A DNA stretch of 64,000 nt from Actinomycetes bacterium (GTDB lineage Bacteria; Actinomycetota; Actinomycetes; Actinomycetales; Microbacteriaceae), in the NCBI GenBank assembly GCA_029779645.1, contig JAKPAC010000015.1, forward strand, positions 1 to 64,000. The letters are read 5' to 3'. The notes below the pieces were generated by a model, which had not been told where the DNA came from, searched no databases, and worked only from the letters and a program-made list of their open reading frames with translations. A program made the position numbers and the translations under genes. This document shows, in pieces, positions 36,469-45,484 of the stretch (positions within the stretch are counted from its first letter, which is position 1; each line of letters starts with the position of its first letter).

Positions 36469-38058
36469 GTGACCGAGCAACCCGATCTCCCGACCACCGC
36501 CGGCAAGATCGCCGACCTCCGCCAGCGGTACCAGCACGCCATCGTCGATGCCGAGGCCCGCGCGCAGACGAAGCAGCACGCCAAGGGCAAGATGACCGCG
36601 CGCGAGCGCATCGAGCTGCTGCTCGATCAGGGCAGCTTCGTCGAGCTCGACGAATACGTGCGCCACCGCACCACCGCGTTCGGCATGGACAGCTCGCGCC
36701 CCTACGGCGACTCGGTCGTCACCGGCGTCGGTACGATCCACGGCCGCCAGGTCGCCGTGTACTCACAGGACTTCTCGACCTTCGGCGGCTCGCTCGGCGA
36801 GGTCGCCGGCGACAAGATCATCAAGGTGATGGAGCTCGCCCTGCGCACCGGGGTGCCCATCATCGGGTTTCTCGACTCGGGCGGCGCCCGCATCCAGGAG
36901 GGCGTCGTCGCCCTCGGCAAGTACGGCGAGATCTTCCGCCTGAACACCGCCGCCTCCGGCGTGATCCCGCAGATCTCGATCATCGTGGGCCCGGCCGCGG
37001 GCGGCGCCGTCTACTCCCCCGCGCTCACCGACTTCGTCGTCATGGTCGACAAGACCAGCCAGATGTTCGTCACCGGCCCCGACGTGATCAAGACGGTCAC
37101 CGGCGAGGACGTGGGCATGGAGGAGCTCGGCGGCGCCTACACGCACAACACCCGCTCGGGCGTCGCGCACTACCTCGCCGAGGACGAGGACGAGGCCATC
37201 GACTACGTCCGAACGATGCTCAGCTTCCTTCCCGACAACAACATGGCGGAGCTGCCCCGCTACGAGGCCGAGTTCGAGTTCGAGACGACCGACTCGGATC
37301 GGGTGCTGAACACGATCATCCCCGACTCGCCGAATCAGCCCTACGACATGCGCACGGTGATCTCGCACGTCGTCGACGGCGGCGAGTTCCTCGAGGTGCA
37401 GCCACTGTACGCGCCGAACATCCTCATCGGCTTCGGCCGGATCGAGGGCCGCTCCGTCGGCATCATCGCCAACCAGCCGTCGCAGATGGCGGGCACCCTG
37501 AACATCGAGGCCGGCGAGAAGGCCAGCCGCTTCGTGCGCTTCTGCGACGCGTTCTCCATCCCGATCCTCACCCTCGTCGACGTGCCCGGCTATCTGCCCG
37601 GCACCGACCAGGAGTGGACCGGCGTGATCCGCCGCGGCGCGAAGCTGCTCTACGCCTATGCCGAGGCCACCGTGCCGCTGGTGACGGTCATCCTCCGCAA
37701 GGCGTACGGCGGCGCGTACATCGTGATGGGCTCGAAGCAGCTCGGCGCCGACATCAACCTGGCATGGCCCACGGCCGAGATCGCGGTGATGGGCGGCCAG
37801 GGCGCGGTGAACATCCTGTACCGGGGCGAGATCAAGGAGGCCGAGGACAACGGCGAGGATGTCGCCGCCGTGCGCACTCGCCTCGCCAACGAGTACACCT
37901 ACAACGTGGCCTCGCCCTTCCTCGCCGCCGAGCGCGGCGAGCTCGACGGAATCATCGAGCCTGCCACCACCCGCGTCTCGGTCGCCAAGGCGTTCCGCGC
38001 CCTCCGCGGCAAGCGGGCGAGCCTCCCGCCCAAGAAGCACGGGAACATCCCGCTGTGA
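36469..38058 (+). CDS. Acyl-CoA carboxylase beta (carboxyltransferase) subunit
   Basis: A 529-residue AccD/PccB-type carboxyltransferase. It has [35 protein letters not shown] (acyl-CoA oxyanion hole), [14 protein letters not shown] and [20 protein letters not shown] (biotin side). It transfers carboxyl from biotin to acetyl- or propionyl-CoA. The epsilon subunit gene overlaps its stop, and the biotinylated alpha subunit is at 45485-47251. Acetyl versus propionyl preference is not assigned. Confidence 0.95.
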   Translation: MTEQPDLPTTAGKIADLRQRYQHAIVDAEARAQTKQHAKGKMTARERIELLLDQGSFVELDEYVRHRTTAFGMDSSRPYGDSVVTGVGTIHGRQVAVYSQDFSTFGGSLGEVAGDKIIKVMELALRTGVPIIGFLDSGGARIQEGVVALGKYGEIFRLNTAASGVIPQISIIVGPAAGGAVYSPALTDFVVMVDKTSQMFVTGPDVIKTVTGEDVGMEELGGAYTHNTRSGVAHYLAEDEDEAIDYVRTMLSFLPDNNMAELPRYEAEFEFETTDSDRVLNTIIPDSPNQPYDMRTVISHVVDGGEFLEVQPLYAPNILIGFGRIEGRSVGIIANQPSQMAGTLNIEAGEKASRFVRFCDAFSIPILTLVDVPGYLPGTDQEWTGVIRRGAKLLYAYAEATVPLVTVILRKAYGGAYIVMGSKQLGADINLAWPTAEIAVMGGQGAVNILYRGEIKEAEDNGEDVAAVRTRLANEYTYNVASPFLAAERGELDGIIEPATTRVSVAKAFRALRGKRASLPPKKHGNIPL

Positions 38059-38303
38059 CTCGGGATGCCGCGGCCGGCGCGGGGCAGGTGCCGACGGAGC
38101 TTGAGATCGCCGTGCTGCGCGGCAATCCGAGCGAGGACGAGCTCGCGGCGCTGATCGCCGTGGTCAGCGACGCGTACGAGGCGGAGGTCGAGGGCGCGAT
38201 CGCCGACGACACGCCCCCGGCGAGCGCCTGGGCCCGCGCGCAGCGCGCGATGCGCCCGCCGCTCTCGCACGGCCCCGGCGCCTGGGAGCGGTACGGGCGC
38301 TGA
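38055..38303 (+). CDS. Acyl-CoA carboxylase epsilon subunit
   Basis: An 82-residue protein starting GTG 38055, overlapping the beta stop by four bases (GTGA). It contains [20 protein letters not shown], typical of actinobacterial AccE/PccE, and ends [19 protein letters not shown], the conserved C-terminal tail. Epsilon subunits stabilise the alpha-beta holoenzyme. Confidence 0.9.
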   Translation: MTRDAAAGAGQVPTELEIAVLRGNPSEDELAALIAVVSDAYEAEVEGAIADDTPPASAWARAQRAMRPPLSHGPGAWERYGR

Positions 38304-38541
38304 ACGACGCCTCGCGCGTCCGCCGGAGCGGCGGCCCGCGTGTCCACCGAAATACCTACAGACAATCCCGCCGAGGTGGGTGAAAATAGAACTGCACACG
38401 GCTTTCGAGTCAGTGTCCCCGGGCTCGACGTCACAGGGTAGGCGGAGAGCGACCGGTTGCGAAGCGGTTTTCGGGTAGCTGCTTCGCCGCGGCGAGGGGC
38501 TGGCGACTCCGCCGCCCCTCGCCCCCTCTCGCTCGGGCCGC
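38304..38541. other. Intergenic region between convergent genes
   Basis: About 240 bases with no credible reading frame. It holds a somewhat AT-rich patch (about 38345-38395), a 7-bp inverted repeat GCGAAGC/GCTTCGC (38459-38487) and the strong hairpin at 38491-38523. No RNA gene was recognised. Confidence 0.5.
38491..38523. terminator. 10-bp hairpin between the AccE gene and the sensor operon
   Basis: GGCGAGGGGC (38491-38500) pairs perfectly with GCCCCTCGCC (38514-38523) around 13 bases. It lies just beyond the last gene of the minus-strand two-component operon and downstream of the AccE gene, so it may serve both strands. Confidence 0.6.
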
Positions 38542-39645
38542 TCAGTCGTTCGCGGTCGCCGGCCGTGGGTGCTCGATCTCGTGCCACAGGTCGACGTCGT
38601 CGTCTTCGCCCGGCGAGCCGGCCGCCGAGCGGCCGACGATCGTGACCGCCACTCGCTCGTGCGGCGAGGTGCGGATGATCAGCCGGAGCGAGCCGGCGCG
38701 CCCGATGGTGTCGGCGAGCTCGGCGCGGATCTGCGTGAGCGCCCCGGTATCCACGGCGTTCAGGCCGCCATCGTCGAACACGGTCACCTGCGCACCGCGC
38801 TCGCGCGCGTGCGCGATCGCCTCGCGCACGCGGTCATCGAGCAGGCGCATGCCGCGCAGCTCGTCGCGCAGGCGCGCCTCGGCCAGGCCGGCCACGCGGC
38901 GCTCATCCTCCGAGAGCGCGCCCTCGTGCACGATCACGCGGGTGAGCACGGGGCCCGCGATCGACAGCGCGCGCTGCACCTGGATGCGGCGCTCGCGGTC
39001 GCGTCCCTCCTGCGCGGCCTGCCACGCCGAGGCCGCGCTCTCGAGCTCGGCCAGGGTGGCCGTGTCGCGGGCCGCCTTGTCGGTCGACCACTGCAGCAGA
39101 TGCGCGACGCCGACCCACACGATCGAGCCCACGGCGCCGAGGCGCAGCGCGTCCGGGCCCATCCAGTACAGCGCGCCGAGGGTGAGCAGCAGTGTGCCGC
39201 CCCAGGCGATCAGGTGGCGCCGTCGCACCATCACGACGACCATCAGCGCACCGAGGCCGCCGATGTACCAGGTGGCGTACGTGGGCAGCTCGGCCTTGGG
39301 CCCGACGGCGATGCCGACGGCGGTGGGCACGACGAGCGTGGTCGCCAGCGCGGCGAACGCGGCGCCCAGCGGCAGGTGGCTCGGCGCGCGGCGACCGAGC
39401 ACTCGCTCGATCGCGCGGGCGCTCAGGCTCCGGGGCGGCTCGTCTGCGCCGGGCGCCGGCGCCTGCTCCGGGGTCGGCGCCTTCGAGGTGAGCAGGCACA
39501 GCGCCGTGACCCCGAGATAGAGCAGGATCGCCAGCACCATCAGCCACGGCATGGCCGGCGGATCTGTCCAGATCATGCCGCGGGCCGCCTGATAGATCGT
39601 GAAGGCGAGGCCCAGCGTCACGAGCACCCGGCGCACATTCACCAT
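38542..39645 (-). CDS. Membrane protein with degenerate histidine-kinase-like C-terminus
   Basis: A 367-residue protein with about six helices (from residue 5 to about 185) and a cytoplasmic C-terminal half. The latter runs through a helical AALELESAASAWQAA-like region, REAIAHARERGAQVTVFDDG and ends with the beta-strand LRLIIRTSPHERVAVTIVG. There is no phosphoacceptor His box and no N or G box, so it cannot be an ordinary kinase. It overlaps the histidine kinase gene and is third in the operon. It may be an accessory or pseudokinase partner of that system. Confidence 0.65.
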   Translation of the reverse strand: MVNVRRVLVTLGLAFTIYQAARGMIWTDPPAMPWLMVLAILLYLGVTALCLLTSKAPTPEQAPAPGADEPPRSLSARAIERVLGRRAPSHLPLGAAFAALATTLVVPTAVGIAVGPKAELPTYATWYIGGLGALMVVVMVRRRHLIAWGGTLLLTLGALYWMGPDALRLGAVGSIVWVGVAHLLQWSTDKAARDTATLAELESAASAWQAAQEGRDRERRIQVQRALSIAGPVLTRVIVHEGALSEDERRVAGLAEARLRDELRGMRLLDDRVREAIAHARERGAQVTVFDDGGLNAVDTGALTQIRAELADTIGRAGSLRLIIRTSPHERVAVTIVGRSAAGSPGEDDDVDLWHEIEHPRPATAND

Positions 39646-40892
39646 GCGGCGTCTCCGTCCCAGCGAATCGTGACCGTGGTGCCGCGCGGGCCCGAGTCGA
39701 TCGTGGCGGTGCCGCCGACGGCGGTGACGCGGGCGACGATGGATGCGCGGATCCCGAGCCGGTCTGCCGGGATCGTCGCCGGGTCGAAGCCTGGCCCCGT
39801 GTCGCTCACCTGGATGCGCACCCCGTCGCCCGGGATCGGCTCGATGTGCGCGGTGAGTCCCGCCGAGTCGGCGTGCTGCACGGCGTTTGCGATGGCCTGC
39901 CCCGCAGCCTGGAGCAGCTGTCGGGCGACGCGCCCCGGCACGGGCTTGCCCTGCACCGGCTCGGCGTAGGTGATCGGGACTCGCGCGGCCGACTCAGCGA
40001 CGATGCCCCGCAGCGCGATCGCGAGCTCGCTCGGGGTGAGCGGGTCGAGCTCTTCGGCGTCGTCGCCGCTCTCGGCGCTGGCCAGGCCGGCGAGCGCCTC
40101 GCGCGCCATGCTGGCGGCGAGCGCCTGCTCGCGCGGGCTGGTCGCGCGCTCGGCGGCGATCAGGGCCGCCAGCACGGAGTCGTGCATGAGCCCCGCGATC
40201 TCGACGCGCTCCTCGGCCGTGGCCTGCGCCTCGGCGGCCGACGCGTAGGTGGCGACGGCGCTCGAGCGCGCGGCATCCACGTTGCTCGCCACGCGGCGGA
40301 ACACGAGCGCAAGGGTCAGCACCACCCCGCCGAGGATGAGCGCGAAGGGCACCTCGAAGGCCACCGCGATCCAGAACTCGGGCGCGAATCCGCCGGTGAT
40401 CAGGCGCACGAGCCCGTACAGCAGCGGGATGCCGACGGTCCAGATCAGCTGGATGGGCAGGTCGAAGGCGAGCACGGCCGCGGCCGTGGCGACGTTGATG
40501 AGAAACCAGATCCACGGCTCGGGCGAGGCGTGCACGGGCCGACCGTCGAGCACGAACGGCCAGACGATGAGCACGACGGGGTACAGCAGCGCGAACGTGG
40601 CGGTCATCGGCACGACGAAGCGGTTGATCGAGGTGCACACGCACATCACCAGCAGCGGCACGAAGCACACCAGGATGAACACGTCGTTCCAGCCCGGCAG
40701 CAGGCCCTCGCCGCCGAGCGCCGCGAGGAAGGCCTGCGCGCCGAGCACGAGGCAGGCGAGTCCGGCGATCAGGTTGATCGCGCGGTTCATGCGCGTCGAG
40801 GTGAACGCGCTGACCGAGCTCGGCACGGGCGCGGCCGGCGGCATCAGCCACCAGGCGTCGGCGAGGGCGTCGGGCTCGGTCTGGCTGGTCAT
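39639..40892 (-). CDS. NarL-family sensor histidine kinase
   Basis: A 417-residue kinase with five or six N-terminal helices (about 35-198) and almost no extracytoplasmic sensor domain. The phosphoacceptor His237 sits in VEIAGLMHDSVLAALIAA, a short HisKA_3-type motif (HDSVL). QAAGQAIANAVQHAD is the N box and VSDTGPGFDPATI the G1 box; ATP-lid and GTTVTI follow. The gene overlaps the response regulator stop (ATGA). It would phosphorylate the regulator encoded at 40889-41548; the signal is unknown and may be sensed in the membrane. Confidence 0.9.
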   Translation of the reverse strand: MTSQTEPDALADAWWLMPPAAPVPSSVSAFTSTRMNRAINLIAGLACLVLGAQAFLAALGGEGLLPGWNDVFILVCFVPLLVMCVCTSINRFVVPMTATFALLYPVVLIVWPFVLDGRPVHASPEPWIWFLINVATAAAVLAFDLPIQLIWTVGIPLLYGLVRLITGGFAPEFWIAVAFEVPFALILGGVVLTLALVFRRVASNVDAARSSAVATYASAAEAQATAEERVEIAGLMHDSVLAALIAAERATSPREQALAASMAREALAGLASAESGDDAEELDPLTPSELAIALRGIVAESAARVPITYAEPVQGKPVPGRVARQLLQAAGQAIANAVQHADSAGLTAHIEPIPGDGVRIQVSDTGPGFDPATIPADRLGIRASIVARVTAVGGTATIDSGPRGTTVTIRWDGDAAW

Positions 40893-41548
40893 TCGCCGAA
40901 GTCGCTCTCCGGCGGCGAGACGATGCCGTCCTCCATCGCGCGGCGCAGCAGGTCGACCTTGGTCGGGGCCGGGCGGCCGATCTCGACGTACTTCTGACGC
41001 ACGCGGGTGATGTTCTCCTTGGCCGTCGAATAGGCGATGCCCAGGCGCTCGGCGACGACCTTCAGCGGCAGGCCGGCCGCATACAGGCGCAGCACGTCAC
41101 GCTCGCGCGCCGAGAGCTGCGCGGCCGAGAACTCGATGTCGCCGTCGACGGCGCTTGCCCACTCCACGTTGTTCAGCGCCTCGCCGCGGGCCACGGTCCG
41201 CACGGCGCGCATCACGTCCTCGGTCGGCGAGACCTTGCTGACCACGCCGGCGGCGCCCGCGGCGAGCGCCTCGCGCACGGCGCCGGGGCGGTCGGCGACC
41301 GAGTGGATGATGACGTCGGAGCCGTCGTGCACGAGCGCGCTGACGTTCGCCGTCACCGTGCTGCCGTCACCGAGCGAGAGATCGAGCACCGCGACATCGA
41401 CGGGGCCCTCGCCGCTCGAGCAGCGCCACCGCGCGTACGACGCGACGGTCGCACCCGAGAACACCACGGTCGTGCCGTCTCGGTCGCACGCGGCCTCAAG
41501 CCCGAGCCGCACGGATTCATGATCGTCGATCAGGGCCACTCGGGTCAT
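40889..41548 (-). CDS. NarL/LuxR-family response regulator
   Basis: A 219-residue regulator. The receiver domain has the acidic pair in ALIDDHESVRLGL, phosphoacceptor Asp56 in VAVLDLSLGDG and Lys in GVVSKVSP. The C-terminal LuxR helix-turn-helix is LSARERDVLRLYAAGLPLK then GIAYSTAKENITRVRQKY. ATG 41548 is preceded by TATGCT with six bases spacing; a 73-residue upstream extension is rejected. It leads the operon with the kinase and pseudokinase-like protein. Confidence 0.92.
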   Translation of the reverse strand: MTRVALIDDHESVRLGLEAACDRDGTTVVFSGATVASYARWRCSSGEGPVDVAVLDLSLGDGSTVTANVSALVHDGSDVIIHSVADRPGAVREALAAGAAGVVSKVSPTEDVMRAVRTVARGEALNNVEWASAVDGDIEFSAAQLSARERDVLRLYAAGLPLKVVAERLGIAYSTAKENITRVRQKYVEIGRPAPTKVDLLRRAMEDGIVSPPESDFGE

Positions 41549-41554
41549 TCGGCC

Positions 41555-41560
41555 AGCATA
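41555..41560 (-). promoter_or_regulatory. -10 TATGCT, leaderless start of the two-component operon
   Basis: TATGCT ends six bases before ATG 41548 on the minus strand. The 230-base gap to the divergent MFS gene otherwise holds only the short repeat GAATC-GCT-GATTC (41729-41741). Confidence 0.5.
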
Positions 41561-41778
41561 TCGAGCGTGCCGCGCGTGTGTCGGGACGGCCGCGCCGCGC
41601 GCCTCGCCGATCCCTGCACCGCCTTCCACGTCGATCGCGTCGGAGCGAACACGGGCCGCAACATGGTCGGGACCGAGCGATTCTCGCGATAGCGTCGAAA
41701 CCACGTACGGCGCAATCGACGCCTCCCGGAATCGCTGATTCCTCGGCCTGCTTGCTCTGCGATACACCTGGAGCGAAG

Positions 41779-43206
41779 ATGCCCGAACCGAAGACGCGCC
41801 CGCGCTGGGCGATGCTCGCCGTGCTGCTGTTCGGCGGCCTGCTCATGGCGATCCAGCAGACCCTCGTCATCCCCCTCCTCCCGCACTTCACCGAGATTCT
41901 CGGCGCGTCGCGCAACGACGTCTCGTGGCTGGTCACCCTCACCCTGCTGACTGGATGCGTGAGCGTGCCGATCATCACGCGCATGGCCGACATGTACGGC
42001 AAGAAGCGCATGCTGATCATCACCGTCAGCTTCACCATGGTGGGCGCCATCGTCGCCGTCACCGCGCCGCTGCTCCCGATCCTCCTGATCGGTCGGGGGA
42101 TGCAGGGGCTCGGCATGGCGCTGATCCCCATCGGCACCGCCATCATGCGCGAGCGCTTCCCCCCACGCACCCTCGCTCCCTCGCTCGCGCTCCTGAGCGC
42201 CACGATGGGCATCGGCGGGGCGCTCGGCCTGCCGCTGGTGGGCTGGCTGTTCGTCTCGTTCGGGTGGAAGTCCGCGTTCCTCGTGGTCGCGTCGATGGGC
42301 GCGACCCTCATCCTGCTCGCGATCTTCATCATCCCCGAGTCGCCGATCCGATCCGGCGGCCGCTTCGACATCCTCGGCGCGATCCTGCTCGCGATCGCCG
42401 TGGCCGCGCTGCTCGTGGTGGTCTCGAAGGGCGGCGAGTTCGGCTGGCTCAGCGTCCCGACGATCACGCTGCTCGCCGTCTCGCTGCTCGTCGGCACGCT
42501 GTGGGTCTGGACCCAGACCCGCGTGCGCAATCCGCTGGTCGACCTGCGCACGCTGCGCAATCGCCCGGTGATGCTCACGAACGTCTACTCGCTCATGATG
42601 GGCTTCGGCATGATGTCGAACACCCTGCTGGTGAGCTACCAGCTGCAGATGCCCCTCGACACGGGCTACGGGCACGGGCTCAACGCGTTCAGCGCGACCC
42701 TCGCGATGCTGCCGGGCGGGCTCGTCTCGGCCGCGATCTCGCCCATCGGCGGCGTGCTGATCAACCGGGTCGGCTCGCGGACGATGCTCATCGTCGGCGC
42801 CTCGGTCGTGGCGTGCGGCTTCATCAGCCTCAGCACCTGGCACAGCAGCGTGGCCGCCATCATCGTCGGATCGTGCACGCTCTCGGCCGGCACCGCCCTC
42901 GCGTTCGCGGCGCAGCCGACGATCATCATGAAGAACATGCCGCCGGGCGAGATCGCGGCGGCCAACGGCATCAACTCGCTGCTGCGCTCGCTCGGCCTGA
43001 CCGCGGCCAGTGCGGTCACGGGCGGCATGCTCGTCGCCTTCGCCTTCCCGGCGGTGGGCGGCGCGGAGCCGATCCCCACGTGGACCGGATTCGGCCTGAC
43101 CTACGGCATCGCGATCGCCGGCGCCGTGCTCGCGGTCATCCTCGCGATCTCGATTCCGCGCTCGGCCGACACGGTCCGGTTCGGCCGCACCGTGCGAGGC
43201 CGCTGA
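41779..43206 (+). CDS. MFS multidrug efflux transporter, DHA2 (14-helix) type
   Basis: A 475-residue transporter with about 14 helices. Helix 1 is followed by QQTLVIPLLPHFTEILGAS, and helix 2-3 loop RMADMYGKKRMLIITV is the MFS motif A. GLPLVGWLFVSFGWKSAFL is the motif C-like region of drug/H+ antiporters. ATG 41779 with GGAG five bases upstream is chosen. It diverges from the two-component operon, which might regulate it. The substrate is unknown. Confidence 0.88.
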   Translation: MPEPKTRPRWAMLAVLLFGGLLMAIQQTLVIPLLPHFTEILGASRNDVSWLVTLTLLTGCVSVPIITRMADMYGKKRMLIITVSFTMVGAIVAVTAPLLPILLIGRGMQGLGMALIPIGTAIMRERFPPRTLAPSLALLSATMGIGGALGLPLVGWLFVSFGWKSAFLVVASMGATLILLAIFIIPESPIRSGGRFDILGAILLAIAVAALLVVVSKGGEFGWLSVPTITLLAVSLLVGTLWVWTQTRVRNPLVDLRTLRNRPVMLTNVYSLMMGFGMMSNTLLVSYQLQMPLDTGYGHGLNAFSATLAMLPGGLVSAAISPIGGVLINRVGSRTMLIVGASVVACGFISLSTWHSSVAAIIVGSCTLSAGTALAFAAQPTIIMKNMPPGEIAAANGINSLLRSLGLTAASAVTGGMLVAFAFPAVGGAEPIPTWTGFGLTYGIAIAGAVLAVILAISIPRSADTVRFGRTVRGR

Positions 43207-43227
43207 CGCCGCGCATCGCGCGCGGCG
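43207..43227. terminator. Hairpin between convergent MFS and methyltransferase genes
   Basis: CGCCGCGC (43207-43214) pairs with GCGCGGCG (43220-43227) around ATCGC, immediately after the MFS stop. Short but well placed. Confidence 0.45.
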
Positions 43228-43272
43228 CCCCACACCCACGCCGAGGCGGCGACGCGAGGGCGCCGCGACGCG

Positions 43273-44664
43273 TCAGCGCGAGAGCACCGCCACGGCCTCG
43301 ACGTGGTGCGAGTTCGGGAACAGGTCGTACGCCGTCACCGAGCGCAGCGCATAGCCCTCGGCCGCGAAGGTCGCGACGTCGCGGGCGAGCGCGACGGGGT
43401 CGCAGGCCACGTAGACGACGGCCTCCGGCTGCAGCTTCGCGAGCGAGCGCACCACAGCGGCGCCCGCGCCCGAGCGCGGCGGGTCGAGCACGACCGTGCC
43501 GCGGCGCAGGCGCGCGCGCTCGATCGGCGTCGCCTCCGCGAGCACGCGCGTGAGGTAGTGGTCGACGCGCGAGGTCTCGGCGCGCGCGCCGACCCACTCG
43601 GCGAGGTTCTCGCCCGCGTGCTCGGTGGCGCGCGCATCCGCCTCGATGCTCGTCACCCGGGTGCCGGCCCCGCCGACATCGCCGAGCGCCGCGGCCAGCA
43701 GGCCGACGCCGCCGTAGAGATCGAGATTGGATGCCTCGGCGTCGAAGTCGACCGTCGCCACTGCGGCCTGCACCGCCGCGGTCAGGGTCGCGGGCGCCAG
43801 GCGATGCACCTGCCAGAAGCCCCCGGCATCCAGCTGAAACTCGCGCGCACCCACGCGCTCGACGATCGTCGCGAACAGCTGCGGGTCGACGGGAGGCGCG
43901 ACCGGGCGGGTGCGCGCGCGACGTCCCTTGGCCTTGCCGCGAGCGGCCTGGCGGGGCTCGGCGGGTGCGCCGCCGTTCGTGGAGCCGCCGCGCGGCCCGC
44001 TGCCGCGCCTGCCGCTCGTCTCGGGCCGCGAGAGCAGGCGAACCATGCCGTCGGAGCCCTGCACGAGGTCGATTCGGCCGGGCTCGAGCCCGCCGAGCGT
44101 CAGCGCGACCGACTCGATGCCGGGCACCGCGAGGGGGTGCGAGCCGACCTCGATGACGCGGTGGCTGCGCGCGGCGTACGGGCCGGCCCTGCCGTGCTCG
44201 TCGACGTGCAGGCTCAGGCGCGTGCGCCAGCCGCTGCCGTCGACCGTCTCCTCGTCGGCCGCGTCTGCACCGGGGGCCTGCACGCCGGCGGGCTCGATCC
44301 GAAGCTCGACCTGCTCGAGCCCGGCCATGCGCTGCAGCGAGTCGGCGAGCACGAACTTCTTCAGCTCGCGCTGATGGGCCAGCTCGATGTGCCCGAAGTC
44401 GGCGCCGCCGGGCCGCCGCTCGGGCGCGACCGAGATGTCGGCATCCGGCCAGATGTGCGGCAGGCGGTGCGGCGACTCGTCCAGCACCTCCACCGTCTCG
44501 GCGCGCCAGAACGACGCCTTGCCCGTCTCGGTCAGGCGCACGCGCACCCGCTCGCCGGGGATCGTGTCGGGGGCGAAGATGACGCGGCCTTCGTGGCGGC
44601 CCACGAACACTCCCCCGTGCGCCACGTTCGTAATATCAAGGTCAATCTCGGCGCCGGTGTTCAC
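43273..44664 (-). CDS. TrmA/RlmD-type class I SAM-dependent uracil-C5 RNA methyltransferase
   Basis: A 463-residue enzyme. Residues about 5-60 are a TRAM domain (EIDLDITNVAHGGVFVG). The C-terminal Rossmann domain has NLDLYGGVGLLAAAL (SAM), VVLDPPRSG (394-399) and VVYVACDPVALARD with nucleophile Cys421, and HHVEAVAVL supplies the general-base Glu. The N-terminal 4Fe-4S cysteines of RlmD are absent. A basic, low-complexity linker (about 218-260) interrupts the central domain. GTG 44664 is set by GATGCT six bases upstream. Target rRNA or tRNA position is not assigned. Confidence 0.87.
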   Translation of the reverse strand: MNTGAEIDLDITNVAHGGVFVGRHEGRVIFAPDTIPGERVRVRLTETGKASFWRAETVEVLDESPHRLPHIWPDADISVAPERRPGGADFGHIELAHQRELKKFVLADSLQRMAGLEQVELRIEPAGVQAPGADAADEETVDGSGWRTRLSLHVDEHGRAGPYAARSHRVIEVGSHPLAVPGIESVALTLGGLEPGRIDLVQGSDGMVRLLSRPETSGRRGSGPRGGSTNGGAPAEPRQAARGKAKGRRARTRPVAPPVDPQLFATIVERVGAREFQLDAGGFWQVHRLAPATLTAAVQAAVATVDFDAEASNLDLYGGVGLLAAALGDVGGAGTRVTSIEADARATEHAGENLAEWVGARAETSRVDHYLTRVLAEATPIERARLRRGTVVLDPPRSGAGAAVVRSLAKLQPEAVVYVACDPVALARDVATFAAEGYALRSVTAYDLFPNSHHVEAVAVLSR

Positions 44665-44670
44665 CCCAGA

Positions 44671-44695
44671 AGCATCCCACACCCGGGGGTACGGT
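44671..44695. promoter_or_regulatory. Divergent leaderless-type promoters in a 37-base gap
   Basis: GATGCT on the minus strand (44676-44671) is six bases from GTG 44664; TACGGT on the plus strand (44690-44695) is six bases from GTG 44702. The -35 regions of each gene would lie inside the other gene. Confidence 0.5.
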
Positions 44696-44701
44696 AGCTG
44701 T

Positions 44702-45406
44702 GTGCGCCTGTGCCTCGCTTCCACCTCCCCCGCCCGCCTCGCCCTCCTGCGCTCCGCCGGCATCGAGCCGCTGACCGCCTCGCCGGGCGTCGACGAAGCC
44801 GCCGCAGCGGCCGAGGCGGGACCGCTCAGCCCGCACGACACGGTCCTGCTGCTGGCACGCCTCAAGGCTGAGGACGTCGCGGCCCGCATCCACGTCGAGC
44901 ACCCGCGCTTTCACGGCCTCATCGTCGGCGGCGACTCGATGTTCGAGATCGACGGCCAGGTGTACGGCAAGCCGCACACGCCCGAGGCCGCCACTGCGCG
45001 CTGGAAGGCCATGCGCGGCAGGACCGGCACCCTGCACTCGGGGCACTGGATGATCCGCGTGGGCTGCGACGGGGCGGGCGACGGCGAAGCCGGTCGCACG
45101 GGCGCCGACGGCCCGGGCGACACGCCCGGGGACGCGAGCTCGAACATTGCCGCCGGGCAGGTCGCGGCATCCACGGTCTCGTTCATCGCCGACATCACCG
45201 ACGACGAGATCGAGCGCTACGTCGCCACCGGCGAGCCGCTGTTCGTCGCGGGCGCGTTCACGATCGACAGCCTCGGCGGCCCGTTCATCTCGCGGATCGA
45301 GGGCGATCCGTCGACCGTGGTCGGGATGTCGCTGCCCACGCTGCGCCGGCTGGCGCGCGAGCTCGGCGTGGAATGGACGGCCCTGTGGAATCGGCAGGGC
45401 CTGTAG
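44702..45406 (+). CDS. Maf-family nucleotide pyrophosphatase
   Basis: A 234-residue Maf protein that hydrolyses non-canonical or house-cleaning nucleoside triphosphates. It begins LCLASTSPARLALLRSAG (substrate loop), continues LIVGGDSMFEIDGQVYGKP with Asp78 and has FTIDSLGGPFISRIEGDPS near the end, the conserved C-terminal motif. Residues about 121-150 are a Gly/Asp-rich insertion absent from short Maf proteins. GTG 44702 has TACGGT six bases upstream. Confidence 0.92.
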   Translation: MRLCLASTSPARLALLRSAGIEPLTASPGVDEAAAAAEAGPLSPHDTVLLLARLKAEDVAARIHVEHPRFHGLIVGGDSMFEIDGQVYGKPHTPEAATARWKAMRGRTGTLHSGHWMIRVGCDGAGDGEAGRTGADGPGDTPGDASSNIAAGQVAASTVSFIADITDDEIERYVATGEPLFVAGAFTIDSLGGPFISRIEGDPSTVVGMSLPTLRRLARELGVEWTALWNRQGL

Positions 45407-45471
45407 ACCTGGCGACACGATTTCGGCGATTTCTTGTCGAGGGTGCGCAAAGCGGGGACTCTTCTGCTCGC

Positions 45472-45477
45472 TAGGCT
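45472..45477 (+). promoter_or_regulatory. -10 TAGGCT, leaderless start of the carboxylase alpha gene
   Basis: TAGGCT is followed by seven bases and GTG 45485. An in-frame GTG 51 bases upstream has no -10 box or ribosome site in place. Confidence 0.5.
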
Positions 45478-45484
45478 GGCATCC

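Noticed and set aside
38304..38490. Possible small RNA or riboswitch in the gap after the epsilon subunit gene
   Set aside because: No conserved riboswitch elements, no convincing promoter, and only short GC stems outside the terminator.
41545..43239. 564-codon open frame opposite the DHA2 pump
   Set aside because: Composition (Arg, Asp, Glu, His, Gly repeats) is that of an antisense shadow of high-GC coding sequence; the plus-strand transporter has clear helices and motifs.
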